Of a stretch of 64,000 nt of DNA, positions 19,502 to 30,149 are shown one piece after another (within the stretch, counting starts at the first letter, position 1; each line of letters starts with the position of its first letter). The notes under the pieces were generated by a model. That model saw only the letters and a program-made list of their open reading frames with translations, ran no database searches and was not told the DNA's origin. The DNA is from Siphonodentalium dalli. Taxonomy: Eukaryota; Mollusca; Scaphopoda; Gadilida; Siphonodentaliidae. Location of the stretch: the NCBI GenBank assembly GCA_032622095.1, contig CP136061.1:65289127-65353126 (forward strand). The letters run 5' to 3'. Position numbers and translations under genes: made by a program.

Positions 19502-21725
19502 TTTCTACTAAACTGTGCTTCCAGAGTTATCAGGAATCGAGTATCGGTGTTATTTCTTACCCCCCCCCCCCCCCCCCCCCCCAAAATGGTCAATTTTAAA
19601 ACGGGGTATGTGGGTCAAAGGACCACTGGGAGATAATAGGATGTCCAATGACTTCTATATTTCTATCGTGTCACAGTAAAGCTTTTTTTGTAAAATTGGC
19701 GCAGGTTACATGATCAAAGTTCGATTTTCTTTACAATTATATGTTACAGGCAACTAATTATATAGGGTTACGCTTCTTGAAACTCGAGTCAGCATAACAA
19801 AACAATCTGGCTGCTGATTGGTTGATTTTCATTGAGGGAAATATCCCTAATCGGGAACAGAAAATCATAGCCTACATAAATATGGCGATCGTGTATGTTT
19901 AGATGTTCAGGAAGAGCCTGGTGGTATCTAGAAGTTACGGAAGGGGTCTGGATATGTTTATGCTGCTGATTTTTGTGCAGTAAATGGGGTAGTTGTGGAA
20001 ATGCAAGACTATCGTTTGAAAAAAAATACCGAAAATGGCGCGTTTTTTGTCACATACTGGTGCAGCGGATGACGTGCTAAGGGAAAATTGACCACTTGAA
20101 GTTCAAATAGGCTTAACCCATAGCCGGCGGGACTTTTAGTTAACACTGTCGCCTATGGAAAATAATTAGGGGTTTGTAACCTATAGATACGAAGCTTCGG
20201 TACATTAATTATTATTTATATATTACTATATTTAAATCAGATTTATGCATACAGTCGACGTCGAAACAAAAACATGAATGTACCGATTATTCGTGACATT
20301 CAAGTTAAATGTTCAATAATAGAAAATTATACTGTGACTGGTTCATTCAACATGAAGTTAGTCAAGGTGTATCTTTATTAATAACAGTATACAGTACTAT
20401 CAAAATCAGAAGAAACATGTGACCCTGGGTACTTATCTCCCAGTGCTGTGGCAAAACAAAAATTGACAATGCATTCTTAAACCCAAACCTGTGGCGGTTT
20501 TTCATCCAATGCACCGAAGCTTCGTGCCATGTACCGAAGCTTCGTGACGTGTCAGAACTCCAGGACATCATATGGTAACGGTAACAAACGTTGAATGGTC
20601 ACCAGAAACCCGGATATTAATAATTTCAGATCATAATTAGCATCGCATTATATATTAACCCATCGAGGAATATGTCATAATGACACACTATATTACACCT
20701 ACTATATAACTGCTCCCCCCCTGACACAGGGCTACATATAATAAGTTTATCGATGTCTACTTAATGAGAGTATACAGTTCCGTCAAAATCTGACCGAAAA
20801 TGTGACCTCGCATCGTTAACCCCAATCTGTGGCGATTTTTCATACAATTTACCGAAGCTTCGTGACACGTACCGTCAAATGGCATCAAACGTTGAATGGT
20901 CACCATAAACTTTGATATCAGTCATTTCAGATTGTAATTATCATGGAATTATATATTAAACCATGGTGTAATTATGTCAAAATGACACACTATATTACAT
21001 CCACCCTATATAACTGCTTCCTCCCTGACACAGTGCTACATACAAGAAGTTTATCCATGTCTACTTAATGAGAACATATAGTTCTGTCGAAATCTGGCGA
21101 AAAATCTGACCTTGCATCATTAACCCCAAATATGTGGCGGTTTTTCATCCTATGTACCGAAGCTTCGTGACATGTACCGAAGATTGGTGACGTGTCAGAA
21201 CGGGACATCAAATGGTATCAAACGTTGAATGGTCACCAGAGATCTCGATATTAGTCATTTCAGACCATAATAACATAGCATTATATATTAACCCATCGAG
21301 AAATATGTCAAAATTACACACTATATTACACCCACCCCTATATAACTGCGTCCTCCCTGACACAGGCTGCATATAAAAAGTTTATCCATGTCTACTTAAT
21401 GAGAGTATAGAGTTCTGTCAAAATCGGGCGAACAATTTGGTCTATAAATCCCGTAGTGTGACACATTTAATATAGACCAAAACAATAAACACCTTTCAAC
21501 CCAAAGATAGTTACATTTTAATTGCAAAAATGCATGGTCTAAACATGAAAAGTTTTTGAGAGACAAGTCCAATATTTGTGGTGATGTCAGTGGTGACAAT
21601 AGTAACAATTAACCATGGCACATCAGACATGTTAGTATTCAATGTATAGAAGGCAGAATAGCCAATTTTGTACATCATCCACAACTTGTAATAGATTGCA
21701 GAACACGCTGGGGCAATATTTATCA
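19502..21725. repeat. 2.2-kb tandem duplication, unit 2
   Basis: Nearly identical to unit 1; only a handful of substitutions were noticed (for example TTGGCAATG/TTGACAATG near 20,463, and ACCAAAGAT/ACCGAAGAT near 21,180). The poly-C tract is 23 long (19,560-19,582) against 14, and one GT unit is missing after it; together with one fewer A these account for the 6-bp length difference. Either a very recent duplication or an assembly/haplotype artefact. Confidence 0.9.
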
Positions 21726-22655
21726 TTTTCCATATTTTGGCAGCCATTTTGAGCCAAAGTAAGAATTTTGGTTCCAGTGAGTTGGAATATTCATAGGTAT
21801 AATCATATGCATCACTTACATTACAAAGTTCTGTTCATTTCTTGTTAAAATATGACTATAATCCCAATTGTGATTTTTTTGTGAAATTTTATACTGCGTT
21901 CTGTAAATTCGAATTTTGAGGGAACGGAAGGGGCTAGGAACCCAAAAAGTGCATATTTAATTGCCCCAATGATCAGTTACACAAAATATAAAATAAAGTC
22001 GCATTACTCAACCAGTTCCAAACAGCATGAATCGATCTAGAAGATATTTGTAAAAAAACAAGTCATATTTTCAACTTCCGGCGGCCATATTGGTGGCCAT
22101 CTTGGATGGTGAGTTTCAATTTTGCCCCAAAAAAGTGACATTATGTCTTAGCTTCACGAAAATATATTCATTTGTATACAGTTTACAAGATTTTCACTGC
22201 TATAATTTGCATAAAACTGACTTAGGGTCTGGTCTGAAAAACGGCAGCCATGATGGACGCCATTTTGTCTGGAGTCTATACGGCCACTTTTTTTTCTTGC
22301 TAACATTGCTTAAAAGTTGAAGGACATAATAAGGAACAAAATGAGTTGGGAGAAGTTAAGTCCCAGGGGGTGCAAGGATACCCATATTAGCTCCCGGACT
22401 AGTAGTAATATGACGTCGCCGGAAAATTCTTTCATTTTCGGTCATCGGGTAGGTCAATAAAAACACATTTTTCGCCAATTAAGCTACAAATTCACCACTG
22501 CTATCATGGATTTTCGTAATCTACATATATTTTACTACAAAATTAGACCGGATAGCACTCGTCCGTCAAAATGAGCAACATTTGTTATTTCTTGGGGTCG
22601 ATCTCCTGGACTAAACGGACAAGGTGAGTTGTTGGGGTACAATAATAGTGCGAAA
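21726..22655. other. Unannotated DNA rich in GCCAT(N)TTG / AAGATGGC motifs
   Basis: Motifs such as GGCAGCCATTTTG (21,738), GCGGCCATATTGGTGGCCAT (22,081), CATCTTGG (22,097) and GACGCCATTTTGTC (22,256) recur on both strands. These resemble the YY1-type AAGATGGC core that also marks each satellite monomer at 40-48 kb, but the surrounding sequence does not match the satellite. Confidence 0.4.
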
Positions 22656-22812
22656 TGTAATTTCTAAACTGGATCCCAGAATGTTCGTGTCAATGTGGAA
22701 CTTTACCTCAAACAAATGAAATCTGTACTTCCATGGGTATGTGACATTTAATTAAATCAAATGTTAGTCGCCGTAATCTGTCTAGTTTCACAATCAGGAG
22801 CTTATTGAACCT

Positions 22813-22892
22813 AGCCATATTTCCAACTATATCCTGAAAAGTTACCCATAATTCTGATGTGGTTAAGGAGTCGATTATTTAGAGCATTACTA
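22813..22892. mobile_element. FB MITE, right half only
   Basis: From GCCATATTTCC to GAGCATTACTATA, matching the right arm of the FB family. The left arm is missing. It interrupts unit 1 of the triplication between TTGAACC and GTTCGCACTCGGGC. Confidence 0.7.
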
Positions 22893-23518
22893 TAGTTCGC
22901 ACTCGGGCAATATTTTATGGCCAGTTATATTTGCTATGATACAGGTATTCACTGCCTGGCTTCTGGTGGTACCCTCAACACAACATGCGATATTGAATAG
23001 TGCAGGTGTCTTTCGAAGGCTAGGGAAGCTGGAGTCCCTACATAAACCATTATCCGCCTTTCTGGTAGTCTGTACTAGTACTACAGGCCTAGCCATCGGA
23101 ATATAGATGCTAGACGAAAAGCCAAAATGATATCTCACATTATAAATTAATGGTAACAAGACATTATGATCACTTTGTGATTTCAACTCTATATTCATTG
23201 CATTCACAGACAAAGTTAATGTCAAAGTTTAATAATAGCGTGACATAGGAACTAACACAGGACCCAATGGTTTCTTTTTTTCCCCACCTTTATGAGTGAA
23301 ATGTAATTTCCTGATTAAAATGGAACCTGAAGCTGAGAATGTTCGTGTCAAAGTGGTACTTTATCTCGAACAAATGAAAACTGAACTTCCAAGGATCTCT
23401 GACATTTAATTACATCAAATGTTAGTTGCAATTATAAAGCTTTAAAATCAGAGTCATTGAACAGAGTACACACTTTAGGCAATATCTGATGGCTGGTTAT
23501 ATTTGGTATGGTAGACAT

Positions 23519-23908
23519 GCAAATGCTAGCATCAGCAAATTCACCCTCTGGGGACCTCATTCTGCTTTGGCCTCATCTTCTCTAGAAAGTTTCTTTATTA
23601 TAAAATTTCTATAGAAACTTCTTCACATAGATTCTATTTCTTTTTTAGTTTAGTTTCTCTATATCCCCAAATTGGCAGACGATACATTGCAAAATCAAGG
23701 TTCCCAATGGGGATTACATCACAATACTCACCATTTAGGAACTTCAATCTGAGTCTGTCTTCCATAGCAGATGAAGCCATGCAGAATGAGGTCCCCAGAG
23801 GGTGAATTTGGTGATGCTAGCCGGCTATGCAGGATAGTGTCATTAAATTCACCCTCTGGGGACCTCATTCTGCAAATGACAGGCACACTAAACTCAAGAC
23901 TTGATCTG
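23519..23908. mobile_element. Family H MITE, left-truncated
   Basis: It starts within the left subterminal palindrome (GCTAGCATCAGCAAATTCAC), runs through the central TTTCTATAGAAACTTCTTCA segment and ends CTAAACTCAAGACTTG. The left TIR is lost, so no duplication can be read. Located in unit 2 of the triplication. Confidence 0.7.
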
Positions 23909-24420
23909 TGTGGGTAACATTCTAGTAACACAGCACATGATATTTAATAGTACAGCATCTTTTGAGGGCAAGGCGAGCTGGAGTCCTGGCATGTCTATCT
24001 GAATACATGCTGCCCCATAAGGTTACCACAGGAATATAGATGCTGGACATGAACTACAACAACATTTTACATTTACTCTGCCAACCTGAGCAAAATAGAA
24101 TCATTAAGTATATTCATTGCAAGCACAGACAGAATTAATGTCAAAGTGATTTGTTCTGTGTCAAAGTGAAAATTTTCCTCAATTAAATGAAAAATGTACT
24201 TCCAACGCTCTGTGACATTTAATTACATCCAATGTTAGTCGCCATGATCATGTTTCAAAATCACGAGATTATTGAACCAAGTTTGTACTCGGGCAATATT
24301 TGATGGCCGGTTATATTTGTCAGGGTACAGACATGTACTGCGTGGGTTCTCGTGGAACCCTCGACACAGCGCGTGATGTTTGATGTCGGCATAATTTATT
24401 GCACACTGTGCAATATTGCC

Positions 24421-25202
24421 AAGCATTTCTCTATTGAAGGGCCTTCCTATAGTTTCCTGGGTTTACACAAATGGTTGAGTCAATTGACATATGACATAAT
24501 CGTTTCCACTGCATCGGAGAAGGCCAGTGTGAATCAATATAAGTTAGCATAACATGAAATGTAACAGTTCAGGAAATGTCAACACAAAACAATCTCGGAA
24601 ATCATCCCCGACTATTGTCCGCTGGTTTCATTACATACGACGTCAGCCTCATCAGGGATTTTTCAACCTGTTTTGGGAAAGGGTCCTGGGCCCTTGCAAT
24701 TGGGATAATTTGCACCATAGAGACTTATATTAACTCCACCAAAAGGAGTCCGTCTGAACTCAAAATCGCAGGTGTACAGGTTCACAGGCTGGTTGACATT
24801 TGCACCAAGTTTTAATTGGAAAATGATGGAATCCAGACTCGGACAAAAGATGCGTCCCAGAATTGGACGTTTCTATGTCAAAAAGGGCAATAACTCCGCC
24901 AAATGAGTCTGGGGGGGGCACAACCAATGAGTGGGAGTATCCCTTATCTCAATCAACATTGATATTCTTCTATTAGTATAGGGAGAGGCAACTTATTGCA
25001 GACATAATAGTATGGGATTTCATAAAAAGTTCCTGGCCAATCATATTTATCTCTCTAGAGGTCCTCCACCACCTAAAATAAACGACCATACCATTTGTGT
25101 CCATAATTGGTATTAGAGAAATAAGCTTAACTACAATCTAATTAATGTACAGGTCTGATATTGAGAGCAATTGAGATAATTTAAATGATACTTCAAACAT
25201 GC
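24421..25202. repeat. Dispersed repeat fragments, otherwise unannotated
   Basis: Phrases AACTCCACCAAAAGGAGTCC, AAAATCGCAGGTGTACAGGT and GGGCAATAACTCCGCCAAA (24,730-24,905) resemble a degenerate dispersed repeat that also touches 16,340-16,410. No gene seen. Confidence 0.4.
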
Positions 25203-25439
25203 TTACTCCTTTATTTATTAAATTCTCATTGATGAGTAGTTCCCTTTAATAGGGAATTGTTATTTGTTGAACTTGTTATCTGAAACTTTGCTGCACTCAA
25301 TATGAATCCTTCTGCTTTTGAATTATTTGTTTTTCTGTCTGCCTTCTGCTTATATCCTGAACACCCCTCCAAATTAATAATAGACCATTTCAATATACAA
25401 TGTTATAACTGGGCAAAACCCTTTTAGTATAGAAAGGGT
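25203..25439. mobile_element. M3 MITE, older copy
   Basis: It contains ATTCTCATTGATGAGTAGTT and TTTGTTGAACTTGTTATCTG in the M3 order and ends TTTAGTATAGAAAGGGTTTAA. The left TTAACCC has decayed to TTACTCC. Confidence 0.55.
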
Positions 25440-25443
25440 TTAA

Positions 25444-26640
25444 AACAACTGACAATTTACAGCAACACGTGACAAGAGTGCCACAGTTGTCATGAAATCC
25501 ATCATCCCCTTCCATGCTGCATTCTCATTTTGGTTCTAGAACAGTGTTTACCAGTTTATTTCTTCACAACATCGCAGTTAACTCCTCTGTGCTGAACTTT
25601 AACAGAGTCATGATTTTATTATATATACTACTAATACTGGGCCCATCACATGAGATGCCAGTTATTTAAATAGGGGTAAAGCTTGTAAGTTTTATGAGAT
25701 ATCAACCAACTCAAGAAAAAGCATTTGAAATGAGTAGTTTTGTTTCAAGTTATTTTAATAATCTCGGGAAAGTCACTGGGAATGAATGAAATTCTTTAAA
25801 CCATATTAACGTTTTATCTGTATAATTCGCGATAAAAACATGGCTCTGGCCAATTTCACATAAAAGCTTAATTTTTTGTTGGTTTGTAGTCGAAAATGAG
25901 TTATGTCCCTGTCTCCGCCCCCATTTGACCAGGTGACCCCCATTTGAACAAAAAATCTGAATCCAGGATAATAAAATGTTTTAAGAATTACTGTTGAGAG
26001 AAAGAGTTATGTCCCTGGCTCTGCCCCTATTTTGTGACCTGGTGACACCATTTGAACAAATGGGAATCCCAGTCACCAAGGGAACTTGCATACCAAATAT
26101 TAACCCATTATGGTTCTGGAGAAGAAGATCTTCAAAGAATTGCTGACGGATGGATGTACAGGACAGATGAACAGACAACGGATGGAGAGCGATGACTATC
26201 ACTCCACCTGAGACTTTGTCTCAGGTAATTAAAAGTGCACCTCCGGGCACCAGAGTTTTATATCTTCAACAGCTGATGTAGTGAAGCAAATAATGATTAC
26301 TAGATATGAAACTTGAGGAACAACCAAAACCTCAAGTGATCTAAAAGCCCCCAAATATCTGATAAATGGCCCACAACCTGGGCCTCCTCAAGGGCTTAGA
26401 TGATGTCACAATATACCCTTATAGCTAAAATGATGATAAACTCCAACCTGTCAGCTGGGTTGATTTGGTTTATTGTCGTTAACTTCCAATGTTTAGGCAT
26501 TAGGCCATATCAAAAAGTTTACTAATGGAGGAAAGACCACGTAGAGGGTTATTTTCCAAGGAAATCAATTCATTCACATAGAAAACATCGACCCACAGAA
26601 AGCTACTGAATATTTTTCAGATATTTGAATCAGGTTATCT
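25444..26640. other. Mostly unannotated; one dispersed repeat piece
   Basis: 25,880-26,215 has the phrases ATGTCCCTGNCTC(T/C)GCCCC, CTGGTGACNCCATTTGAACA and a GACGGATGGATG/GACAGATGAACAGAC tail, another mollusc-style dispersed repeat. No coding evidence elsewhere. Confidence 0.4.
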
Positions 26641-26647
26641 TTCCTCT

Positions 26648-26725
26648 GTGTGGATCACAAATTGCCACTTATCGGGATCCGAAATGCACTTTACCAATTG
26701 AGCCACGTGAACTGGGTGCACCTCA
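26648..26725 (-). repeat. tRNA-like SINE head
   Basis: On the minus strand GTGGCTCAATTGGTAAAGTG closely resembles a tRNA D-arm/A box; the B-box region (AATTTGTGATCC) is degenerate. It resembles the heads at 48,985 and 12,603. Confidence 0.4.
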
Positions 26726-27568
26726 ACCTGTCAGACTTTAATAGGGTTCAAACTGCTACAAAAGCTATGTCTTCCCATAATCATGCCTTCTGGATTAAAA
26801 ACCAAGAACAGTGGTCCATACTAAGCTGGGAGACACAGGATGTCGTTGACAGGATGGTCGGTGTTGGATATTATAATGTAAATTTATCGAATGGCAGCAC
26901 CACCTGAATATAAATAAACCATCCTAAAATGATGAAAATAGGCTCCAAATCAAATCATAGGCTGGCCACCAGGGGTCGTTTATAGTAATTAGTGGTCGAC
27001 TAGAGAGAATATTTATTGCAGTTTGAAGGCTGCTGAAGTCTTAAAATTCCCCAAACAGGCAATATAATAAGATTAGCCTGGACCACAATTATCTGTGTGG
27101 GAGAGTCTGGAGGCCATTCACTATGATAGCACACACCACTGACCCTGGGTACTGACACTTCAGTATTAACAGCCAATGGGATGTAGTGATAGGGGTGCAT
27201 GTCTCTCAGCAGCCCTATCCCCATCATGATATACAATTGGAAATGTGAATGTTGTAATATATCAAACATGAATGTTGTAATATATCAAACATGAAGATCT
27301 AAAAACTAGCTGAAAAATGATATAGTCTTCCAACTGAAATGAATGACTTGGCCATTTTAAGTTCACTAAAGACTGATCTGATTTACATGGCAGTAAAAGG
27401 TTTTAATTCCAGCAGGACAAAGTTCAGAATGGCAGAACTGAATAATTGAAAACAAAAATGACATGTGAAAATAACATTCTGCAAATCTGTTTTACCATAT
27501 TTTTAGAATTTTGAAATGTTGAAGCCACTAAATCAAAATACACATAAAATACTCCTTGATCAACACGT
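26726..27568. repeat. Unannotated, with a 23-bp tandem pair
   Basis: GAATGTTGTAATATATCAAA plus CAT is repeated twice at 27,247-27,292. Nothing else recognised. Confidence 0.5.
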
Positions 27569-27573
27569 TTTAA

Positions 27574-27654
27574 CCCTTGCTTTTCTCAATTCCCATTGAA
27601 GTAGTTGAAAATATTTGTATAGTTCATGGAAGAATATATTTAGTAAAGAAAGGG
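27574..27654. mobile_element. Short TTAA MITE (81 bp), M3-related
   Basis: TTAA then CCCTTGCTTTTCTC and AGTAAAGAAAGGG before TTAA (27,655-27,658). It shares the right-end phrase TTTAGTAAAGAAAGGGTTAA with M3; the interior is shorter. Confidence 0.6.
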
Positions 27655-27763
27655 TTAAATGACGATTATTCATAAGCACAAGAGCATGATGTCATGCGAA
27701 TATCAATGTTGTCAAATCTGTCCTTCACAAATCAACCAAGTTTCTGTGAGTTGGCTATTTTAA

Positions 27764-28099
27764 CCCTTTGGCGGGTAGAACAACATCTATATTGCCGTAT
27801 GGTTGATGGGTGGGACGACATTTATGTCTTTTACAGTAGTTTTAGGGTAATATGTTACTGTGTTAATTACATGTACTTCATATAATCGTCCACTAAATGA
27901 ATGGGAACTGTTCATGGATACCATGCAGAAGCATATTATTTGTATTATCTACATTGACTTGAGCTTTTAATAATGTTGGTTGTATCAGGTTGTATGGTTT
28001 ATTTCTGACAATAGGCCAATCTTACAATATTAGTCAGTTTATTTGCAATATAGACTGAGGAACATGATGTCATATATGACGTATTCACCCGCCAAAGGG
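27764..28099. mobile_element. piggyBac-type MITE (family M2), 336 bp
   Basis: Exact TTAA duplications at 27,760-27,763 and 28,100-28,103 enclose perfect 13-bp TIRs CCCTTTGGCGGGT / ACCCGCCAAAGGG. CCCTTT tips plus TTAA are classic for piggyBac. No transposase frame; a 63-codon open frame covers its left part by chance. Confidence 0.9.
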
Positions 28100-28103
28100 T
28101 TAA

Positions 28104-28800
28104 GGGTCATAAGCTGATAAAAAAAATGTAGAGAATAAGGCCCATATTCGACCCCTGTTTTTCTCAAAACTATCGTGGACTATCATATACATTGTAAGAC
28201 CTACCACAGACCTACAAATTTGAGGTGAATGACCGTCCAGTTCACTTGGAGGTTACTTAAAATGAAAATGACGCGAACGAGAAAAAAACAGGTCGCGCAG
28301 ATGAGAAATATGTTGCCTAAATGTTTTGTGAAGGTCGAATCTCGCCATCACTAATTGCCTCCATCATTATTCAATCAAGTGCTTAAAACATGACATTCAA
28401 AGAATAACAGTTGCTCATTATTAGTGAATAATTGCAGTGGAAGATTGTAGTGATTTAAACATTCTATAATGCAACAAAATACTATGTTGTGACTGAGTGA
28501 AAATTAGCTGATGAAAATTGGGAGCTTGATCATAATGAATTAAAAATGAAAGTGTCAATGCTCAACGATAGGAGATAATGTCATCTATTACAGTCAATGG
28601 AGTGATAAGGAATGTGGAAAGTTTAAATGTTAGTAATACCAGGGAAATTTCCAGTGATTGCTGGTGTTTTTAACAGTTTGTATAACCTATGGTTTATCTG
28701 AACATGATTCCAGGGGAACAAACTACAGGTTACCTATTTTTAAGCACACACTAGGGGAATGAAAAATAGGTTACACAAAATTTTGAAATTTGCAAACCTC
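28104..28800. other. Unannotated DNA
   Basis: There is a weak inverted pair, ATTCGACCCCTGTTTTTCTC near 28,146 and GAGAAAAAAACAGGTCG near 28,279, perhaps an old TIR element. Nothing else. Confidence 0.35.
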
Positions 28801-28802
28801 TA

Positions 28803-28845
28803 ATTAGGTGAACAGCTGCTGAAGACATAGGTAGGCCCTCAGGCA
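28803..28845 (-). pseudogene. Partial diverged copy of the 29.1-kb exon candidate
   Basis: On the minus strand it reads MPEGLPMSSAAVHL, matching APQGLPVSSAAAQL in the exon candidate 340 bp upstream in transcription sense. No splice site follows. It may be a decayed duplicate of part of that exon or chance. Confidence 0.3.
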
Positions 28846-29139
28846 TTTATCTTAGGGCTGAAACTTATCACGCTGGCATCGTGGAACTACTACACTAAAA
28901 TACTGAAGCCACTATTAAAAACTCAGGGCACAGACAAAACTGCACTCAATGAATGAAATGGTGATTGAAGCTCAAGATTATGATGCATTTGAAAAATCTA
29001 ATAAGCAATACTGTATGATATGAATCCTCAAATATGGAAACACAATTTTCAGCCCGCTCTGCAAGAAATGTACCTAGCAATCGATTGTTCATGGAAATTG
29101 GTCCAGCATGTGAGAGTGATAATATTCATTAAGACCTAC

Positions 29140-29330
29140 CGTAATTTTAGTCAGCTGAGCTGCTGCCGAAGACACAGGTAAACCCTGAGGAGCACTTGTA
29201 CTTTTTGAGATTGGTGGTGACAATCCTTGAGAGGTGTTTGTCCGAGCGGACGGTGATGGGACGGGAATCTTTGTAGCACCTTGATGAGTGGGCAATGATG
29301 ATGCCATGACCAGAATGGAGACAGCTCCAT
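29140..29330 (-). CDS. Candidate internal exon, Ser/Pro/Thr-rich, unknown gene
   Basis: On the minus strand the open frame reads through SSLPTHQGATKIPVPSPSAR, continues Ser/Pro-rich through APQGLPVSSAAAQLTKI, and meets a good splice donor ACG|GTAGGT (GT at 29,138-29,139). The composition is that of a low-complexity linker in a large protein, unlike the chance frames around it. The 3' splice site is uncertain: AG at about 29,282 (CATCAAG) or 29,344 (GTACAG). It matches no family I can name. If real, this part of the window is intron plus exon of a minus-strand gene. Confidence 0.35.
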
Positions 29331-30149
29331 CAATCACCTCTGTACACCTGTCATCAGCACACCTGTCCACTAATTATTGTTACACATGTGTTAAGCATCC
29401 ACTTAGAAATAGCACCATATTTTTAAGAAAATTTCACAAAAACTGTTCTTCAATATATCTAGAAACTCAACTGAGAAAAAGAACAACTTTTCGATGAAAT
29501 GTTCTACAACAAGCGAAAATTTCAAACATATATAAAATACACAAAATAATTCTCCTGGTCCCAAATCAAATCAAAGAAAATAGCAATCCAGTTGCAATGA
29601 AGAAACTTTTTGCACACGTGCATCAACGTCATGCACCAGAAATGCACCTTTTGACTTGCGCATTTTAAATATCCATTTGTGGAATCGGCATTTCTGTCGA
29701 CAGAGCATTTTGTTAATACACCAACTTTCTCAACAAGAATCAATTAATAATCCTGGAAAAGCACAATTCCAAAATCATTAGGTGGAATTAGAGAAAACGA
29801 TTTCGCGTGTACAACCTCCACAAAGACATCAATATATCTCGGGGCTGTGAAAGCCTATCAACAAAAGTACGTGAAGGATTCTGTTTTGCACTGGAGCCAA
29901 AGTCGTTGTTCATTGACTTATTCCAATCGCTGAGTGAATTAACCTGTTGGCTAGATGTGAGGACTGAATACACCGTGGGGACGACTCTAGTGCGCGGGGA
30001 TGAATACACCGCCTGGCTTCTGTTCAGGAGAGATGTATCATGATTACAGTGGATTCCTATCGAGTGGACAAATAAATTACAATTATCAAATGGGCATCCG
30101 CAAGAAAAACAAAAGGATTATTATTGGATTGGATGTTGTTATATGCTAC
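29331..30149. other. Unannotated DNA
   Basis: A 73-codon minus-strand frame at 29,788-30,009 and overlapping plus frames have no recognised motif. They could hold an unrecognised exon of the same gene, but nothing shows it. Confidence 0.35.

Larger units (their letters stand above)
22660..24420. repeat. Old tandem triplication of a ~0.6-kb unit
   Basis: Anchors GTTCGTGTCAATGTGG (22,683), GTTCGTGTCAAAGTGG (23,340) and TTCTGTGTCAAAGTGA (24,154) each lead into TGACATTTAATTA(A/C)ATC(A/C)AATGTTAGT, then (except the last part of unit 3) GGCAATATNTGATGGC and a GGAATATAGATGCT(A/G)GAC segment. Unit 1 carries half of an FB MITE and unit 2 a truncated family H MITE; the other units show the empty site. 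No frame is kept in all three. Confidence 0.7.

Noticed and set aside
22890-23225. 111-codon Cys-containing frame repeated in the 22.7-24.4 kb triplication
   Set aside because: In the matching position of the paralogous units the same frame is interrupted by stops, so it is not under coding constraint.
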